From Nansenia antarctica (taxonomy: Eukaryota > Chordata > Actinopteri > Argentiniformes > Microstomatidae), in assembly GCA_963989245.1 (NCBI GenBank), contig OZ022341.1:75642832-75706831 (forward strand): a stretch of DNA of 64,000 nt, read 5' to 3'. Of the stretch, positions 12,101 through 21,422 are shown in pieces (position 1 is the stretch's first letter; every line of letters begins with the position of its first letter). Under the pieces are notes generated by a model, which was not told where the DNA came from, did no database searches, and was given only the letters and a program-made list of their open reading frames with translations. Made by a program: the position numbers and the translations under genes.

Positions 12101-15100
12101 CTCTTGAAGAACTGGGAGTTTCTCGATCACTTCAGACAAATCTGTATGATGCCACGGATGATATTCCATCTTGTTACCCCGAATCAGCACTGGACAGTTC
12201 TTTAATGTATTTGATGACATTCGGTGACAATCTCCCTCTTTCTCCGGGCGTCTTCTCCCACCTTTCCTTTCGGCTGTGGCTATCATCTTCCTGACCTGCG
12301 CGTTGTAGCCTCCATCTGCATTGTCGTCATCACTTGAGTCTTCACTGCCATCTTCGCTGTCATCTTCCTCGTCACTCCTGTCGTCCCCTTTTCCCCTTGG
12401 CTCCTTCTTCTTCTTCTGGGAATGATCCTCCAGTGCCTTAGCATATGGAGGGGGACTGGGGGCAGGACACAGGTCTGGGGATGAAATGTTCAATTTCTGT
12501 TCCAGTGTTCTGGCCAATTCTTTTTTCTTTTCCGGTTCCATCTGAGCTATTTTCTGTCCCTCTACCTTAAATAGATCTAAAATAGCTAACTCTAACTTGC
12601 GTTTCTCTGATCTAATCTTTCCTCTTTGATGTGCTTTGTGCCCATTGATAAGTATCTCCAATGTTGCAATTAATTGTAAATTAAGGCTGCCCTCTTTCGG
12701 CCACGGCTGTTCAATGTATGCCCAACGGCTATTCCATTTCGTAGACATTTTGCTAATTTCCCTAACAAGAGGATTCATTTTTTCCACTACAGCCATAGGG
12801 GATAACGTAGCCAACATTCCACGATGTTCACTAATATCTTTTAACAGCTTCGTGGAATTCGACCCCATTCTACTTGCTCAATATGCTGACAATATTCTAT
12901 ATTAGATAAGGTGTACGCTTCTTACAACCCACCTTCCTATTGTCTTGTTTGCTAAACAAATGCTAGTCCAATATAACTGTATTAACCGTCCACACAAAAC
13001 CACTACAACCCAGAACAACAGATTTGCCTCTTGTGTATGTCAGTGCAGTATTAACTTAAATCTAATCACTTTGTAAGTACTTTATACTTAAATGTGTTTC
13101 CTAATTGTTTATGAATATGTGTCACTTGATTACTCATTCAATACTAATTACAGTTCTGGTCAACACAATTATTAAATCACAAAAGCTGGTCACACCTAAG
13201 TATTCACTGATCCACAAAAACCCTTTTACTGCTCAACTATCAAATATGTACTATTCTGCTATTCCTTAATCAAACACTGTGGAAATGACCTAACTAAAAT
13301 AAAAGATGTAAATTACAAATATTAATTATAACCTGTAAAGAAATCGACTTGTTATTTGGAAAAGAATGAATGATTAATTATTAATTACAATCTGTAAAGA
13401 AATCGACTATTATCGACACAAAGAAATGGTTATTATTAGATTATCACAAAACAATTGATCAAAGTTCTGTGAAACAGAAAATGAAATGATCTGAATAATT
13501 AATTCAATCAATTAGTAATTAATTAAATTAATTAAAGTAATATCTAACAATCATCTACAAACATCATCAATGAAGGAGGGTTGTATTTCATCAATTTACA
13601 GAGAGCCAATGTTTTAAAAATGTCTTGTAACTTTTTTGTCCAGCAGGTGGAGCTGTGCTCCGGCTAACGCGCATCGATTGCGCATGCGCCAACTCTTCCA
13701 TGTAAAATGGAGGCTATGAATGTTTTAACCGTAACTCTAAACTATTTAAAATACCCCGCTGATCAATTCACTTTATCTCTCTATGTAATGCAACAATCAC
13801 ACGCAACCCCCCCTACGTGTCTGAAGCCTAAAGGCCAGAGGCAGAAAGCAGGCGGCTCAATTTAACAACCATTTGTCCTTGAAAAACCACCGCGTGTTTG
13901 TAGCCTGCTTTAAAACAGCCTCTTTAACACAATTTTTTTTTTTTTTTACAATAATGTTATTTTCACGACACAGCAATTTCAAGATTATCTTTCAATGTAG
14001 TTAAACTATTAGTTTCCAATCCAAATCTTTCTCATATGTTTTTCACTGTTCCTCTAGAAGGTCTGTGTGTGTCCTGCGCGTCTGCGCGCGTGTCCTTTCA
14101 CACAGACAAAGAGTAATGGAGTCTACAGTTCCGCTCATATGTTTTTCACTGCTACAATAATGCTCTTTCACATATCTTACAAAATAGACTTCATAATCCA
14201 GTTATACTTTATCAAATTACAATTTTACACACATCAGACTCTTTTCTGATCTAATATACTTACAATCAATAATATATACCAGTCCACTTCAAATTGCCTT
14301 TATCAGTTTGTTGCTGGCAGTCTACACTTTTTCATATAGACACTATTAGAGTCCGTCTTCCTCTAATACCGAATTTTACACAGACACACACTCACGATAT
14401 TCCGTAATACCGCTATTAGTTACACAACTAATATCTTAACATAAAAAAGCGAATTAACAAATTCAGCCCTATATCACCAATATACCAATCTAATCGTATA
14501 TTTACAAAAACGGACTTCAAAATCCGGCTCTCACCAACCCCAGCTTAAAGACTATGAAAGATGTGTTTCAAGTTACTTTACTTTAAACCTTAAAGTTGAA
14601 GGTTGTTTTAGTCTCAAAGAAAATGTTTGAAAACCCAGCTGTTGCACACGCGCCCCTAGCGGTTTAAACAGAAAATAGCGCTATTTTAATTCTTACCGTC
14701 TTTAGAGCTGTGGCTTCAGCTTAAGTTTTCAAACGTAGATTTCCTTTTTTGGACTCCGTGCTAGGCTCGCCATGTGTTGCTTCTTTCCCTTTGGTTATGA
14801 ATCAACGAACAGATATTGAGTTTTAAGACAATTTAATCAGTTACAGGCAGATATATACATTACGTCTGTTCCCCGTGGACCCTGGGCTGGAAGAGCACGC
14901 TCTCTCTCTCTCTCTCCCCGTTCCGCTCCAGAGGGGAGGGGCCAGCGCGTATGTGTGTCCCTGCCCAACCCCCAAAGGTCCCTGCTGGTCATCTGGTTGC
15001 CATAGAACCCCCATTGTTAGAGGGCATCATGTCCCTGCATGCCCTGGCATGTGTGTGTGTCCAAAATATACTACATATTCATACATAGATCATACATACT

Positions 15101-15752
15101 ACAGAAATATACGACAATATTCACACGAGTCAGTTGACAATTCAAACAGTTACATCTCAAAAGGTTACAAGTCATAATACAACAGTCAAATGACAGACTG
15201 TATATAACATCTAAAGAACATATGACTGTAACAGTCACTAATGTTGTATTCTTACCTATTGGGGGAGGGGTTGGTAGCACAACTCCTGTGGAAATATTAA
15301 CATTATTAAATTATTATTAATTAATTAAATATCCATATCATTACAATGTATTACAAGATGTTTGTCACTCAGGTTATACAAGTACAATCGTGTGAGATAC
15401 TGTCGCTGGGGGGGGCTCCATTTAGGGTGCATACGAGACAGAATATAATATCAAAATATAAGAGGCAAAAGTGTTGAAGTGGTGGTGGAGGGGCGATAGA
15501 TGGGAGACATGAGGTGACTTGATTAGGATCCATTAGCTGATGCGAAGCATCATCAACTCTATGGGGTCCACACAAAACATAACACAGAAGAAAACACACC
15601 AAATAACAGAAATAAAATTCTACATTAGAGGGCAATATGCTAAATAACCCATGCATGCATCTGTCTAGCATTAGCCACACATGCAGTTACTCAACACACT
15701 TACCCACTAAAGTGAAGAGAAACAGACCCCACTGCATGGCTTTTTGTGGCAT
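6117..15752 (-). CDS. Secreted two-domain F-type lectin (fucolectin), copy B
   Basis: Predicted L-fucose-binding secreted lectin of innate immunity. Seven coding exons on the minus strand: 15704-15752, 15256-15285, 7859-8138, 7574-7713, 7043-7322, 6382-6527 and 6117-6124, with GT-AG borders. They total 933 nt, or 310 residues plus TAG. Exon 1 gives a signal peptide (MPQKAMQWGLFLFTLVG). Exons 3-4 and 5-6 each encode one domain of about 140 residues. Each domain starts ENVALKGEAVQSS and has a CTHT histidine, NPWWRVDL and an ending CEVEVFGT. Domain 2 keeps the RADCC...R fucose/vicinal-cysteine motif; domain 1 reads RAGRCAQR, so one cysteine and the aspartate are changed. Intron 2 holds a same-strand retrovirus. 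Poly(A) signals lie near 6005-6050. All exons are open, so this is probably the working gene. Confidence 0.85.
6555..6875 (-). mobile_element. L2-type LINE fragment in lectin intron 5
   Basis: Minus-strand reverse-transcriptase relic (QDRSYCVSLATLYLTKLKL, then a GFPKGQSLAPF-like turn), closely related to 5395-5760. The same insertion is in intron 5 of copy E (25170-25460), so it is older than the duplication. Confidence 0.75.
8222..8563 (-). repeat. 3' LTR of the provirus
   Basis: 342 bp. By eye it is identical to 14775-15116. It contains a CT dinucleotide run and CG-rich segments. It is the downstream LTR because gag and pol read toward it. Confidence 0.9.
8564..8580 (-). other. Polypurine tract
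   Basis: On the minus strand GAGGGGGGATG lies directly before the 3' LTR, the usual place for plus-strand primer formation. Confidence 0.7.
8581..9214 (-). other. Proviral 3' region without ORF
   Basis: A/C-rich sequence (as read on the plus strand) between the pol remnant and the purine tract. Positions 8900-9175 resemble 59400-59606; both contain AGTCAGGAGCT, ACAGAACCTCTCT and TCTCAACTGACC. On the minus strand the module opens TGTTGG, like an LTR start, so it may be part of another LTR. Confidence 0.5.
9215..11110 (-). CDS. pol: Pol remnant: protease part, RNase H, integrase zinc domain
   Basis: One open frame in the same frame as gag, entered directly after the gag TAG; the first methionine is at 11074. 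Order: the C-terminal half of an aspartic protease (LLGRDAL motif) without a visible DTG active site; then RNase H (IEYWVDGSCYG, AELIALTEA, VTVYTDSAYA); then an integrase zinc-binding domain (HGLAH followed by CGVCW). Next comes about 190 residues of acidic, proline-rich sequence and a C-terminal segment I cannot name. Reverse transcriptase and the integrase DDE core are missing, yet the frame stays open across the deletion joints. It could be made only by readthrough of TAG. Confidence 0.8.
   Translation of the reverse strand, partial: GCPEDPSGRCQLVVTQKPEGATHLPMSREYVKTIGFEGIKQLIPTTELVDLEYKGQRATLSTLVSEHTPTGLLGRDALCQLNCTVKCTPDGCQVTMPSGAQVPSTARVIKHRTDLQALPLKGADIEYWVDGSCYGVGETLCAGYSLVKAQNSKFIVEQAEAVPQPCSAQLAELIALTEACNLGTGRRVTVYTDSAYAHNVCHFNGAVWRGRGFKRTDGTPIQHHAQIMKLLQAMMKPKELAIVKCATHRSDSSHVTQGNRAAEDAAKAITGADKAGKGLLVTHEKQLQGMVALEDLLMLQSRVTTLDKNVWLARGASQDDTGLWRNHEGLVVAPSDLLGMLIQEAHGLAHVARGEVRRKITKKYGFWSPYLMEQIDHALGQCGVCWRNNIRVGTPVVSGHIPTPIGPRVVDRGVDVQSRQDVVPTGAEVPREPEKEELRGDAVVLPEPVAMPVLQPVTLPAVPETEGTAESCPDANEPETNEAESVDSLEVQPGGVQSLDTCATGDAGECLHHASDDAEGDSPDLNQRGRGPGGCLNLNDTDGRRPVRKILKTMNRVVKQQIKGNDGNGQQMIAWLETVLGAWETYFAKIGAPIIADMIFDFLRRQGLIDCFWKISHSVHVNELFRRLVLT
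11111..12868 (-). CDS. gag: Retroviral Gag polyprotein, apparently intact
   Basis: 585 residues starting MGSNS, a typical N-myristoylation signal for membrane targeting. Features in order: basic matrix-like N-terminus; proline-rich PSPPPYAK at about 138-145, a late-domain-like PPPY; an acidic DDSEDGSEDSSDDD tract; a capsid-like region (about 215-440); glutamine/glycine/proline repeats (YQSYSQGPQGGYP, about 470-520); a cysteine-rich CQCDQNGHLACACC motif near residue 540 that may be a nucleocapsid finger; and a PYGGPAAGL end. It stops at TAG (11111-11113), and pol continues in the same frame. The uninterrupted frame fits the identical LTRs: a recent insertion. Confidence 0.85.
   Translation of the reverse strand: MGSNSTKLLKDISEHRGMLATLSPMAVVEKMNPLVREISKMSTKWNSRWAYIEQPWPKEGSLNLQLIATLEILINGHKAHQRGKIRSEKRKLELAILDLFKVEGQKIAQMEPEKKKELARTLEQKLNISSPDLCPAPSPPPYAKALEDHSQKKKKEPRGKGDDRSDEEDDSEDGSEDSSDDDNADGGYNAQVRKMIATAERKGGRRRPEKEGDCHRMSSNTLKNCPVLIRGNKMEYHPWHHTDLSEVIEKLPVLQEGGHSWTREVDVILTGTQAAMGDLKRLLAFIAGLDTMQEILMKAGLHRYINTSVYDPELFAANRGRLWKAIRETYPTHIHPDNIIVKPLGGDENPRGYVARVHSQWRSVTGKDAEDNPLEKSIIREKIQEGLPTPVKDKLAEVVGLRHMNKAVYIDHVAHQVELYRKNIQIQKARDEESLRILTHLQLTESERNIEGVQALAPQQQPPGVQTATYQSYSQGPQGGYPATYQSYPQGPQGGYPYPQGPPGVQAVPYQMYTQPGQGPPPGGWTAAGKEMLEPCQCDQNGHLACACCNRPQGGAGGSQGGGYWPPTTPAPGVMNPYGGPAAGL
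12869..14752 (-). other. Long proviral leader
   Basis: About 1.9 kb between the primer-binding site and gag. It is AT-rich with no long ORF. CTCATATGTTTTTCACTG occurs twice (around 14030 and 14135) and there is a T-run at 13930. This is unusually long for a retroviral leader and may contain deleted or foreign sequence. Confidence 0.55.
14753..14772 (-). other. Primer-binding site
   Basis: Two bases after the 5' LTR, the minus strand reads TGGCGAGCCTAGCACGG. TGG complements a tRNA CCA end. I could not assign the tRNA by eye. Confidence 0.6.
14775..15116 (-). repeat. 5' LTR of the provirus
   Basis: 342 bp, by eye identical to 8222-8563. It is followed by the ATAT target duplicate at 15117-15120. 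It is the upstream LTR for gag transcription. Confidence 0.9.
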
Positions 15753-16099
15753 CACTGAACCGCCTGTATCTCCTCTGTAAAAATGAGATCACAAGTTCAA
15801 CAGTGCTGCCTCCCATGCACTGCAAACACAATGCTCTTCAACCTCACATTTGCTAAAACTATAAGATGGATGTCAGTTTGATATTACATCCAAGAGGCAT
15901 GGATAGCCACAGTAGTTTAGAGACTGCTACATGTGGATACTTGTCGAACCCTTTCCACAGAAGATTCTTCATGTGGCCCATTTTGGAACCGTTTGTTTCA
16001 AGAGTGTAGATGAAGGACAGTTCACTATTACAGAAGTAGAGGACTCCACCTTCAGTGAAAGCAGATACAACTAATTCCCAAGTTAGTAAAACCAATAAT

Positions 16100-16350
16100 C
16101 CTCAGTACTCACAAGTCTAGTACACCTTACTGAGCTCCTTGTTCTTCAGTGTCGACCTTCTCAATGAACAGCAAACAAGCTTCTTCAAGTGGTGAAACGC
16201 TACCCCCTCTCTACTCAGCTGCTCCTTATATACAATGATTTCTAGTCACATGACCAGGAATTGAGGGAACTGAGATTGGTTTGGTGAAGAACTACACATA
16301 TTTGGGTTCTGTGTTTGATAATAGGTTGTGTTTTCAGGGCTAATGCAGAT
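16100..16350 (-). promoter_or_regulatory. Copy B lectin promoter
   Basis: Minus-strand TATATAAG at 16225-16232, with a palindromic GTCATGTGAC E-box (M-box/TFE type) at 16245-16254 about 13 bp upstream. The same pair occurs at 3292-3325 (copy C) and 19670-19704 (copy D). A GTGAGTACT donor downstream (near 16110) suggests an untranslated first exon. No experimental support. Confidence 0.65.
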
Positions 16351-16811
16351 GCTGGGGGTCATTCCACTAAAGGTGGATCAGTTTAGCTGCGATATAAATA
16401 AATGCGGCGCTCAGGAAACTCGAGATTGTTATTCAAGCCTCAGGTGATTCCTCGAACAAGGATCAGCCTTGTGTCATCAGTGTTCACAGAAGACAGGCTT
16501 ACAAATCTTCGATATGGGCGCGTGCACGCAGACATAAAAAGCCCTGAAGTGTCGATCTGTCGAAATGAAGATACTCCACTCTGCAGGGGTACTACATTTG
16601 CGCAGCATTCCGAATTATTGATTTTTATGAAGACGGAAAAATAAGATAGTGCAATACTGCCGCAATTAACAAGGCGAGGGAAATGGTTTGGCAAGAAATT
16701 GCTGACCGATTAAATGCGTAGGTCATACTAGCCCCAGTTATTGTTATATGTTCATATTTTAATAAATGAATATTACTACTGTGGTGATATCCGCAGCAGG
16801 CTACAAACCGT

Positions 16812-16900
16812 CATATCGCCACAATGGCCTAGTGGTATTGACTGCTGCCATAGGATTTATTCGTCATTTTATATCAGTGGTTCGAATCCCTCTTCAGAAG
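16812..16900 (+). other. tRNA-like sequence with A and B boxes
   Basis: TGGCCTAGTGG fits the pol III A box and GGTTCGAATCC fits the B box about 45 bp later. A full cloverleaf was not drawn. It may be a tRNA pseudogene or SINE head. Confidence 0.45.
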
Positions 16901-17075
16901 CACTTTTTACTGCATTTCGTTGTCTGAATCTAATCTAAAATCTCATCTAAAAAAGTATTGTAGGCTATAAAATTATGGTGCAGGCTAATTTACAAGAACT
17001 GACACGATTACAATGGTGTTTGAAACCTTTGCATGAAATCTTCGGTTAAATGTAAAAAAAAATAAAAATGAATGA

Positions 17076-17152
17076 CTTAGTCAAGTCTCGAACTCGCAAC
17101 CTTTGGAACTCGAGTCCGCAGCCTTAACCACTACGCCAGCCAGACTGCAGAA
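17076..17152 (-). other. tRNA-like sequence, opposite strand
   Basis: On the minus strand TGGCGTAGTGGTTAAGG matches an A box, and GCGAGTTCGAGAC resembles a B box at about tRNA spacing. It is a likely tRNA-derived relic facing the one at 16812. Confidence 0.45.
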
Positions 17153-17164
17153 ATGCAAGTTGAG

Positions 17165-17360
17165 ACAATTACTTTTTTTTTTTTTTTTACACTCTTTTCT
17201 TTATTGATCTATCGATCTATCTATCACACTTTCAAAATATCAAGTTATCTATCACACAATCAAACTATCTATCGATCGATCACACTTTCAAAATATCAAA
17301 TTATCTATCTATCACACAGTCAAACTATCTAATCAAACTATCTAATCTATCTATCTCATG
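17165..17360. repeat. T-run and ATCT microsatellite
   Basis: A poly-T stretch, then irregular ATCT/ATCG repeats interleaved with CACACTTTCAAAATATCAA copies. Confidence 0.85.
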
Positions 17361-17639
17361 TGAAGTGGGAACTAATATTTCCTAAAAGACACATGAGGAA
17401 CTTTCGTTCAGGGTTTAGTTTCCGCCTGTGAGCCTTTTTTGACGCACGGATGACTATAGCCTGTGTTTTAGCCTGGTCGGGACCAGGCTAATTATATCTG
17501 ACTCAGAAGGAGCTCAACCAAGCAGCGAATTATTTGAGCCACATTGATGGCACCGAACGCAAGCTAACATTTTCGAGGCTTAGAACTTTATCGAGGCTTA
17601 GAACTCTATCGAGCTTTGTGGAATAGGGCCCAGATCTCT

Positions 17640-17862
17640 AAGAAGGTAGAACAACATGTTTACTTCTGTTTTATGAATGTTTTATGTTTAATGAATTTAT
17701 TAAAATGTATTAAAATGTATTATTTTAAAGGAGCTGTTCGTAAATTGCAGCTCATCCAAAATGCCGCTGCTAACAAAGGGTCCCAAAAAACACATTATAC
17801 CAAACCTGAGATCCCTGCACTGGCTACCAGTCTCTCAGAGAATTGAATTCAAAATCCTTCTA
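17640..17862 (+). mobile_element. L2-type LINE fragment
   Basis: Encodes an L2 polymerase piece (VRKLQLIQNAAA, then a LATSLSEN relic), frameshifted. It follows the AGATCTCTAAGAAGG sequence shared with 3420 and 19565. Confidence 0.6.
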
Positions 17863-18912
17863 ATTCATAATAATAATAATAATAGCTTAGATTTATATAG
17901 CGCCTTTCTCAAACCCAAGGACGCTTAACAGATTTCATAGACAGACAGTCAGACAGAATCGAAAAACAAAGCAAAGAAACAACGACAACGAGAGTGACAA
18001 AACTAGACTAGGGGCCAAAGGCCTTAGAGAACAGGTGGGTTTTGAGGGCTGATTTAAAAGTGTCCAGGGTAGGGGCATTGCGGATCGCAGTGGGGAGAGA
18101 GTTCCAGAGGGTGGGAAAGCTCTGCCCCCGAAGGTCCGTAGGTTGGTGCGGGGGGTGGAGAGTAGGCCCATGCCTAGGGATCGCAGGTTCCGGGAAGGGG
18201 TGTGTTGACGGAGAAGGTTAGTGAGGTACTGGGGGGCGCAGGCGTGGAGGGATTTGTAGGTGAGGAGGAGGATTTCGTAGGTGATGCGGGACTTGTGGAA
18301 GCCACTTGATCCGGAAGCCAGTGGAGGTGAATGAGGGTGGGGGTGATGTGCTGCCAGGGCTTGGTGTGGGTGAGAACCCTGGCAGCAGAGTTCAGCACAT
18401 ACTGGAGCCTGTCCAGGGCTTTGCTGGGAACCCCGAACAGGACTCCATTGCAATAGTCCAGACGGGAGGTGACGAAGGCGTGGATGAGGGTTTCGGACAC
18501 AGAGTCAGTGAGGGAAGGTCGTAGGCTGGTGATATTTCGGAGGTGAAAAAAGGTGGATTTGGTGACAGATTTTATGTGGGACTAGAAGGAGAGGGTGGAG
18601 TCCAGGATGACGCCCAGGTTTCGGACTCTGGATGGGGAGATGGAGCAGCCGTCGACCTCGAGGATGAAGTCCCCAACCTTCCGGAGCAGCGCCTTGGGTG
18701 CCACAACCTTGGTTTTTTCAAGACAAAAATGCTAATTACAGCAGACAATAATATGGTCTCAAGACAAATAGGCAGTTGACAAGGGACTGGGGGGGAGAGT
18801 TTAGAGGATAGGGTGGAGCTAAATTTCAGTATCGTCAGCATAGCAGTGGAAATTTAGGCTGTGATGACAGAGGATCTGGCCGAGGGGGAGCATGTAAATG
18901 GTGAAGAGGAAT
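17863..18912 (-). mobile_element. L2-type LINE, 3' half of reverse transcriptase
   Basis: On the minus strand: a palm remnant (18810-18910), then SETLIHAFVTSRLDYCNG, an RLQYVLNSAARVL stretch and RITYEILLLTYKSLHACAP, ending in a TATATAGCGCC-type tail and an AAT repeat near 17870. There are several frameshifts. This is the typical C-terminal order of fish L2 elements. Confidence 0.8.
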
Positions 18913-19260
18913 TACATACAAATCACAAAATGGTCTTGGACCGAAATACATATCAGATCTTCTCCCACCCGATATTCCAGCAAGGCCCCTAAGGTCAGCT
19001 GAGACTAATCAGCTAATCATTCCAAGAGTGAAAACAAAACACGGTAAGGCAGCATTCAATCACGCTGCTGCATGCTCCTGGAACAAACTCCCTGAAGAAA
19101 TCAAACAGGCCCAAACCCTACAGATATTTTAAACTAAGCTAAAAACCTATATGTTCTGCAGCAGTTATGGTTAAACACTATCACTCTATCTATGCCTTCT
19201 GTCCATTAAGTTGATTTCATTACTCATTAGTCCTATTAGTTGGAATTTTGGGAGGAATGT
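18913..19260 (+). mobile_element. L2-type LINE C-terminal fragment
   Basis: The plus strand encodes GPKYISDLLPPDIPAR, then CSWNKLPEEIKQAQTLQIF. It is the inverted counterpart of 3790-4060. Confidence 0.7.
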
Positions 19261-20195
19261 TTTAGTCCTATGATCTCTATCATCTACCTGGAGGTAGAAG
19301 CTCAAACTCCCTCTACAGGGGGTGGTCGGTACTGTCCAATATGGTAGGGGCCTTCCTTACCTGCCGACCTCAAAGGTCATCACATTAACCTTACTGGCCA
19401 ATCTGACCAAGCCTATTCTGATTGGCCAGATTCAGGTTCCCAAACCACAAAGCCACAATACAAGAAGAAGCACTGACTCAATAAAGGGTCTGTAGAACAG
19501 AGTCATCATTCTGGTCCACCATTAAAATAACGAATTGAACATAAAACAGAATGTTGTTCTACCTTCTTAGAGATCCGCATCTGCATTAGCCCTGAAAACA
19601 CAACCTATTATCAAACACAGAACCCAAATATGTGTAGTTCTTCACCAAACCAATCTCAGTTCCCTCAATTCCTGGTCATGTGACTAGAAATCATTGTATA
19701 TAAGGAGCAGCTGAGTAGAGAGGGGGTAGCATTTCACCACTTGAAGAAGCTTGTTTGCTGTTCATTGAGAAGGTCGACACTGAAGAACCAGAAGCTCAGT
19801 AAGGTGTACTAGACTTGTGAGTACTGAGGATTAATGATTTTACTAGCTTGGGAATTAGTTGTATCTGCTTTCACTGAAGGTGGAGAACTGTCCTTCACCT
19901 ACACTCTTGGGGAAAGAAACGGTTCCAAAATGGGCCACATGAAGAATCTTCTGTGGAAAGGGTTCTACATGGATCCAGGAAGTATCCACATGTAGCAGTC
20001 TCTAAACTACTGTGGCTATCCATGACTCTTCGATGGAATCAAACGGACATCCATCCTGTAGTTTTAGCAAATGTGAGGTTGAAGAGCATTGTGTTTGCAG
20101 TGCATGGGAGGCAGCACTGTTGAACTTGTGATCTCATTTTTACAGAGGAGATACAGGCGGTTCAGTGATGCCACAACAAGCCATACAGTGGGGTA
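19260..20195 (+). pseudogene. Lectin copy D: promoter and truncated exon 1
   Basis: An upstream block inverted relative to 3340-3800, a GTCATGTGAC E-box before TATATAAG (19697-19704), a 5' leader, and exon 1 from ATG at 20168 (MPQQAIQWG). It is cut at 20194 by foreign sequence. The M-to-I change and the break make it non-coding, but the promoter elements look intact. Confidence 0.7.
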
Positions 20196-21422
20196 CAAGA
20201 TTCTCTACTTCCAAATATCAAACCTATGAAAAGTTATATTCTAATAATATATCTCGTAAAAGCACCTCAGTGGCTCCTACGTCGCCTATTAATAACAAAT
20301 TGCCCAGGGGAAATGAATGAATTTTATTTTATTGAACAATTTATTGTATATTCTAAATGTATGCAGTCAAACAATGCGTTTAATTTAAATGTTTTTCTAC
20401 AGACGAGTCGTCCTCCACCGGAGCTGACCAGGAGGTCGTTTCTGGTGGATCACCACCGCCACCAGAAACGGGGGGAGAGCGGGCGGAGGGGATGGATCCG
20501 GGCGAAGGGCCGTCGGCGAGGGCGGAGACGGCAGAGGCGAGTCGTCCCAGACGGGAACCACGCCGGGGCCTCGCCAGGGACGGCGACCAGCCGTTCCTGG
20601 AAGTACAGCAGGCCCAGCTGGGACTGCACGCTAATGCAGTGGAGCGGCTCGCTCCGGCGCTTGAGCGTACAGCCGCGTCATTGGAGCGCAGTGCTGAGGC
20701 GCTTGAGCGCACAGCCGCTTCATTGGAGCGCTGTGCTGAGGCGCTTGAGCGCACAGCCGCTTCATTGGAGCGCTGTGCTGAGGCGCTGGCGCGGGTCGCT
20801 CATCTGGGCCCTCGTCTGACGGCCCAACCCCCTCCATGTCCTCTGGCAACAGCGGCATCGCCACCAGCCTTGCGACCTCGCTCTCCGCCCAGGCGTGGAC
20901 AATCAGCCCCTCCTGGTCCCTCCCGTGTCCAGCCGCGCCGTAGAGGCCTGCGCCTGGGAAGGGGAGGAAAAGGGCGGCCTTGACATCATGCACGAGCCAT
21001 TTAATTTATGTTAATCATTTGTTAATAAACATTTATCTCGAGCTTACTCGTTTTCTGTGCAAGGGAACCTTATACTCAAATTCGTTAAAGGAAAGAACAG
21101 GTCAGCTGGTTTAAGTTCAACTGCAGACAGGGAGACGGAAGGGAGACAGTCACCTGGCAACATGGAACAACCTTGTGTGATATAGTATTCAGAATAAACA
21201 CAGCAATCATTATTTTCTGAATAAACACGGCAATACCTCCGCTTGTGAGTTGAGAAGTATTACAGAGGGGTCGCTGGAAGACTGCAGGAATGACAGATGT
21301 TGATGTCATTATATTACGCACGGCATGCTCGTACTGTATGTGCACAGTATGCGGAGGCAACATACTGTACAGCGCTGGCCTCTCCCTTCTGAAATAAAGC
21401 ATTAAACTAAATTAGGCTGAGG
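20196..21422 (+). mobile_element. Insertion carrying a Harbinger/NAIF1-like 3' exon
   Basis: 1.2 kb of foreign DNA between copy D and copy E. It holds an acceptor-led coding exon (20402-20983) and a poly(A) signal AATAAA at about 21024. About 455 bp of lectin sequence (19742-20195 and 21423-21880) is directly repeated on both sides. Confidence 0.5.
20402..20983 (+). CDS. Terminal exon with repeated LERTAASLERCAEA units
   Basis: A TTTTCTACAG acceptor precedes a frame reading DESSSTGADQEVVSGGSPP, then MDPGEGPSARAE from 20492. Three repeats of about 16 residues (ALERTAASLERSAE type, charged and helical) follow, then a proline/arginine-rich tail, a stop at 20983 and a poly(A) signal 40 bp later. 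This layout resembles the last exon of the Myb/SANT-like accessory protein of PIF/Harbinger elements (NAIF1-like). The N-terminal DNA-binding exon is not seen here. GC-rich, unlike its surroundings. Function is inferred only. Confidence 0.45.
   Translation, partial: DESSSTGADQEVVSGGSPPPPETGGERAEGMDPGEGPSARAETAEASRPRREPRRGLARDGDQPFLEVQQAQLGLHANAVERLAPALERTAASLERSAEALERTAASLERCAEALERTAASLERCAEALARVAHLGPRLTAQPPPCPLATAASPPALRPRSPPRRGQSAPPGPSRVQPRRRGLRLGRGGKGRP

Larger units (their letters stand above)
8222..15116 (-). mobile_element. Young, internally deleted endogenous retrovirus
   Basis: A 6.9-kb provirus on the minus strand in lectin intron 2, in the gene's own orientation. Two 342-bp LTRs look identical, start TG and end CA, and are flanked by the 4-base repeat ATAT (8218-8221 and 15117-15120). 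Copy E has the uninterrupted site (GATATTCACACG on the opposite strand, about 22446-22457). Order on the minus strand: 5' LTR, primer-binding site, 1.9-kb leader, gag, TAG, shortened pol, A/C-rich region, purine tract, 3' LTR. Reverse transcriptase, the integrase core and a recognisable env are missing, so it would depend on proteins from other elements. Confidence 0.9.
16355..17632. mobile_element. TIR-like insertion at the centre of the lectin locus
   Basis: About 1.28 kb with similar inverted ends (TGGGGGTCATTCCAC and, on the other strand, TGGGCCCTATTCCAC), inserted in sequence that is continuous at 3410 and 19570. Near-duplicate CAGAT bases flank it. It has no convincing transposase. It contains two tRNA-like stretches and a tetranucleotide repeat. 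Confidence 0.6.

Noticed and set aside
15859..16095. A 78-residue frame repeated at 21509-21745
   Set aside because: It lies in the 5' UTR or first intron of the lectin genes; the third and fourth copies (2954-3163 and 19840-20080) have lost the frame, so it looks like conserved non-coding DNA copied with the gene.
16812..17152. Functional tRNA genes
   Set aside because: A and B boxes are visible but acceptor and anticodon stems could not be paired convincingly, and both lie inside a mobile-element-like insert.
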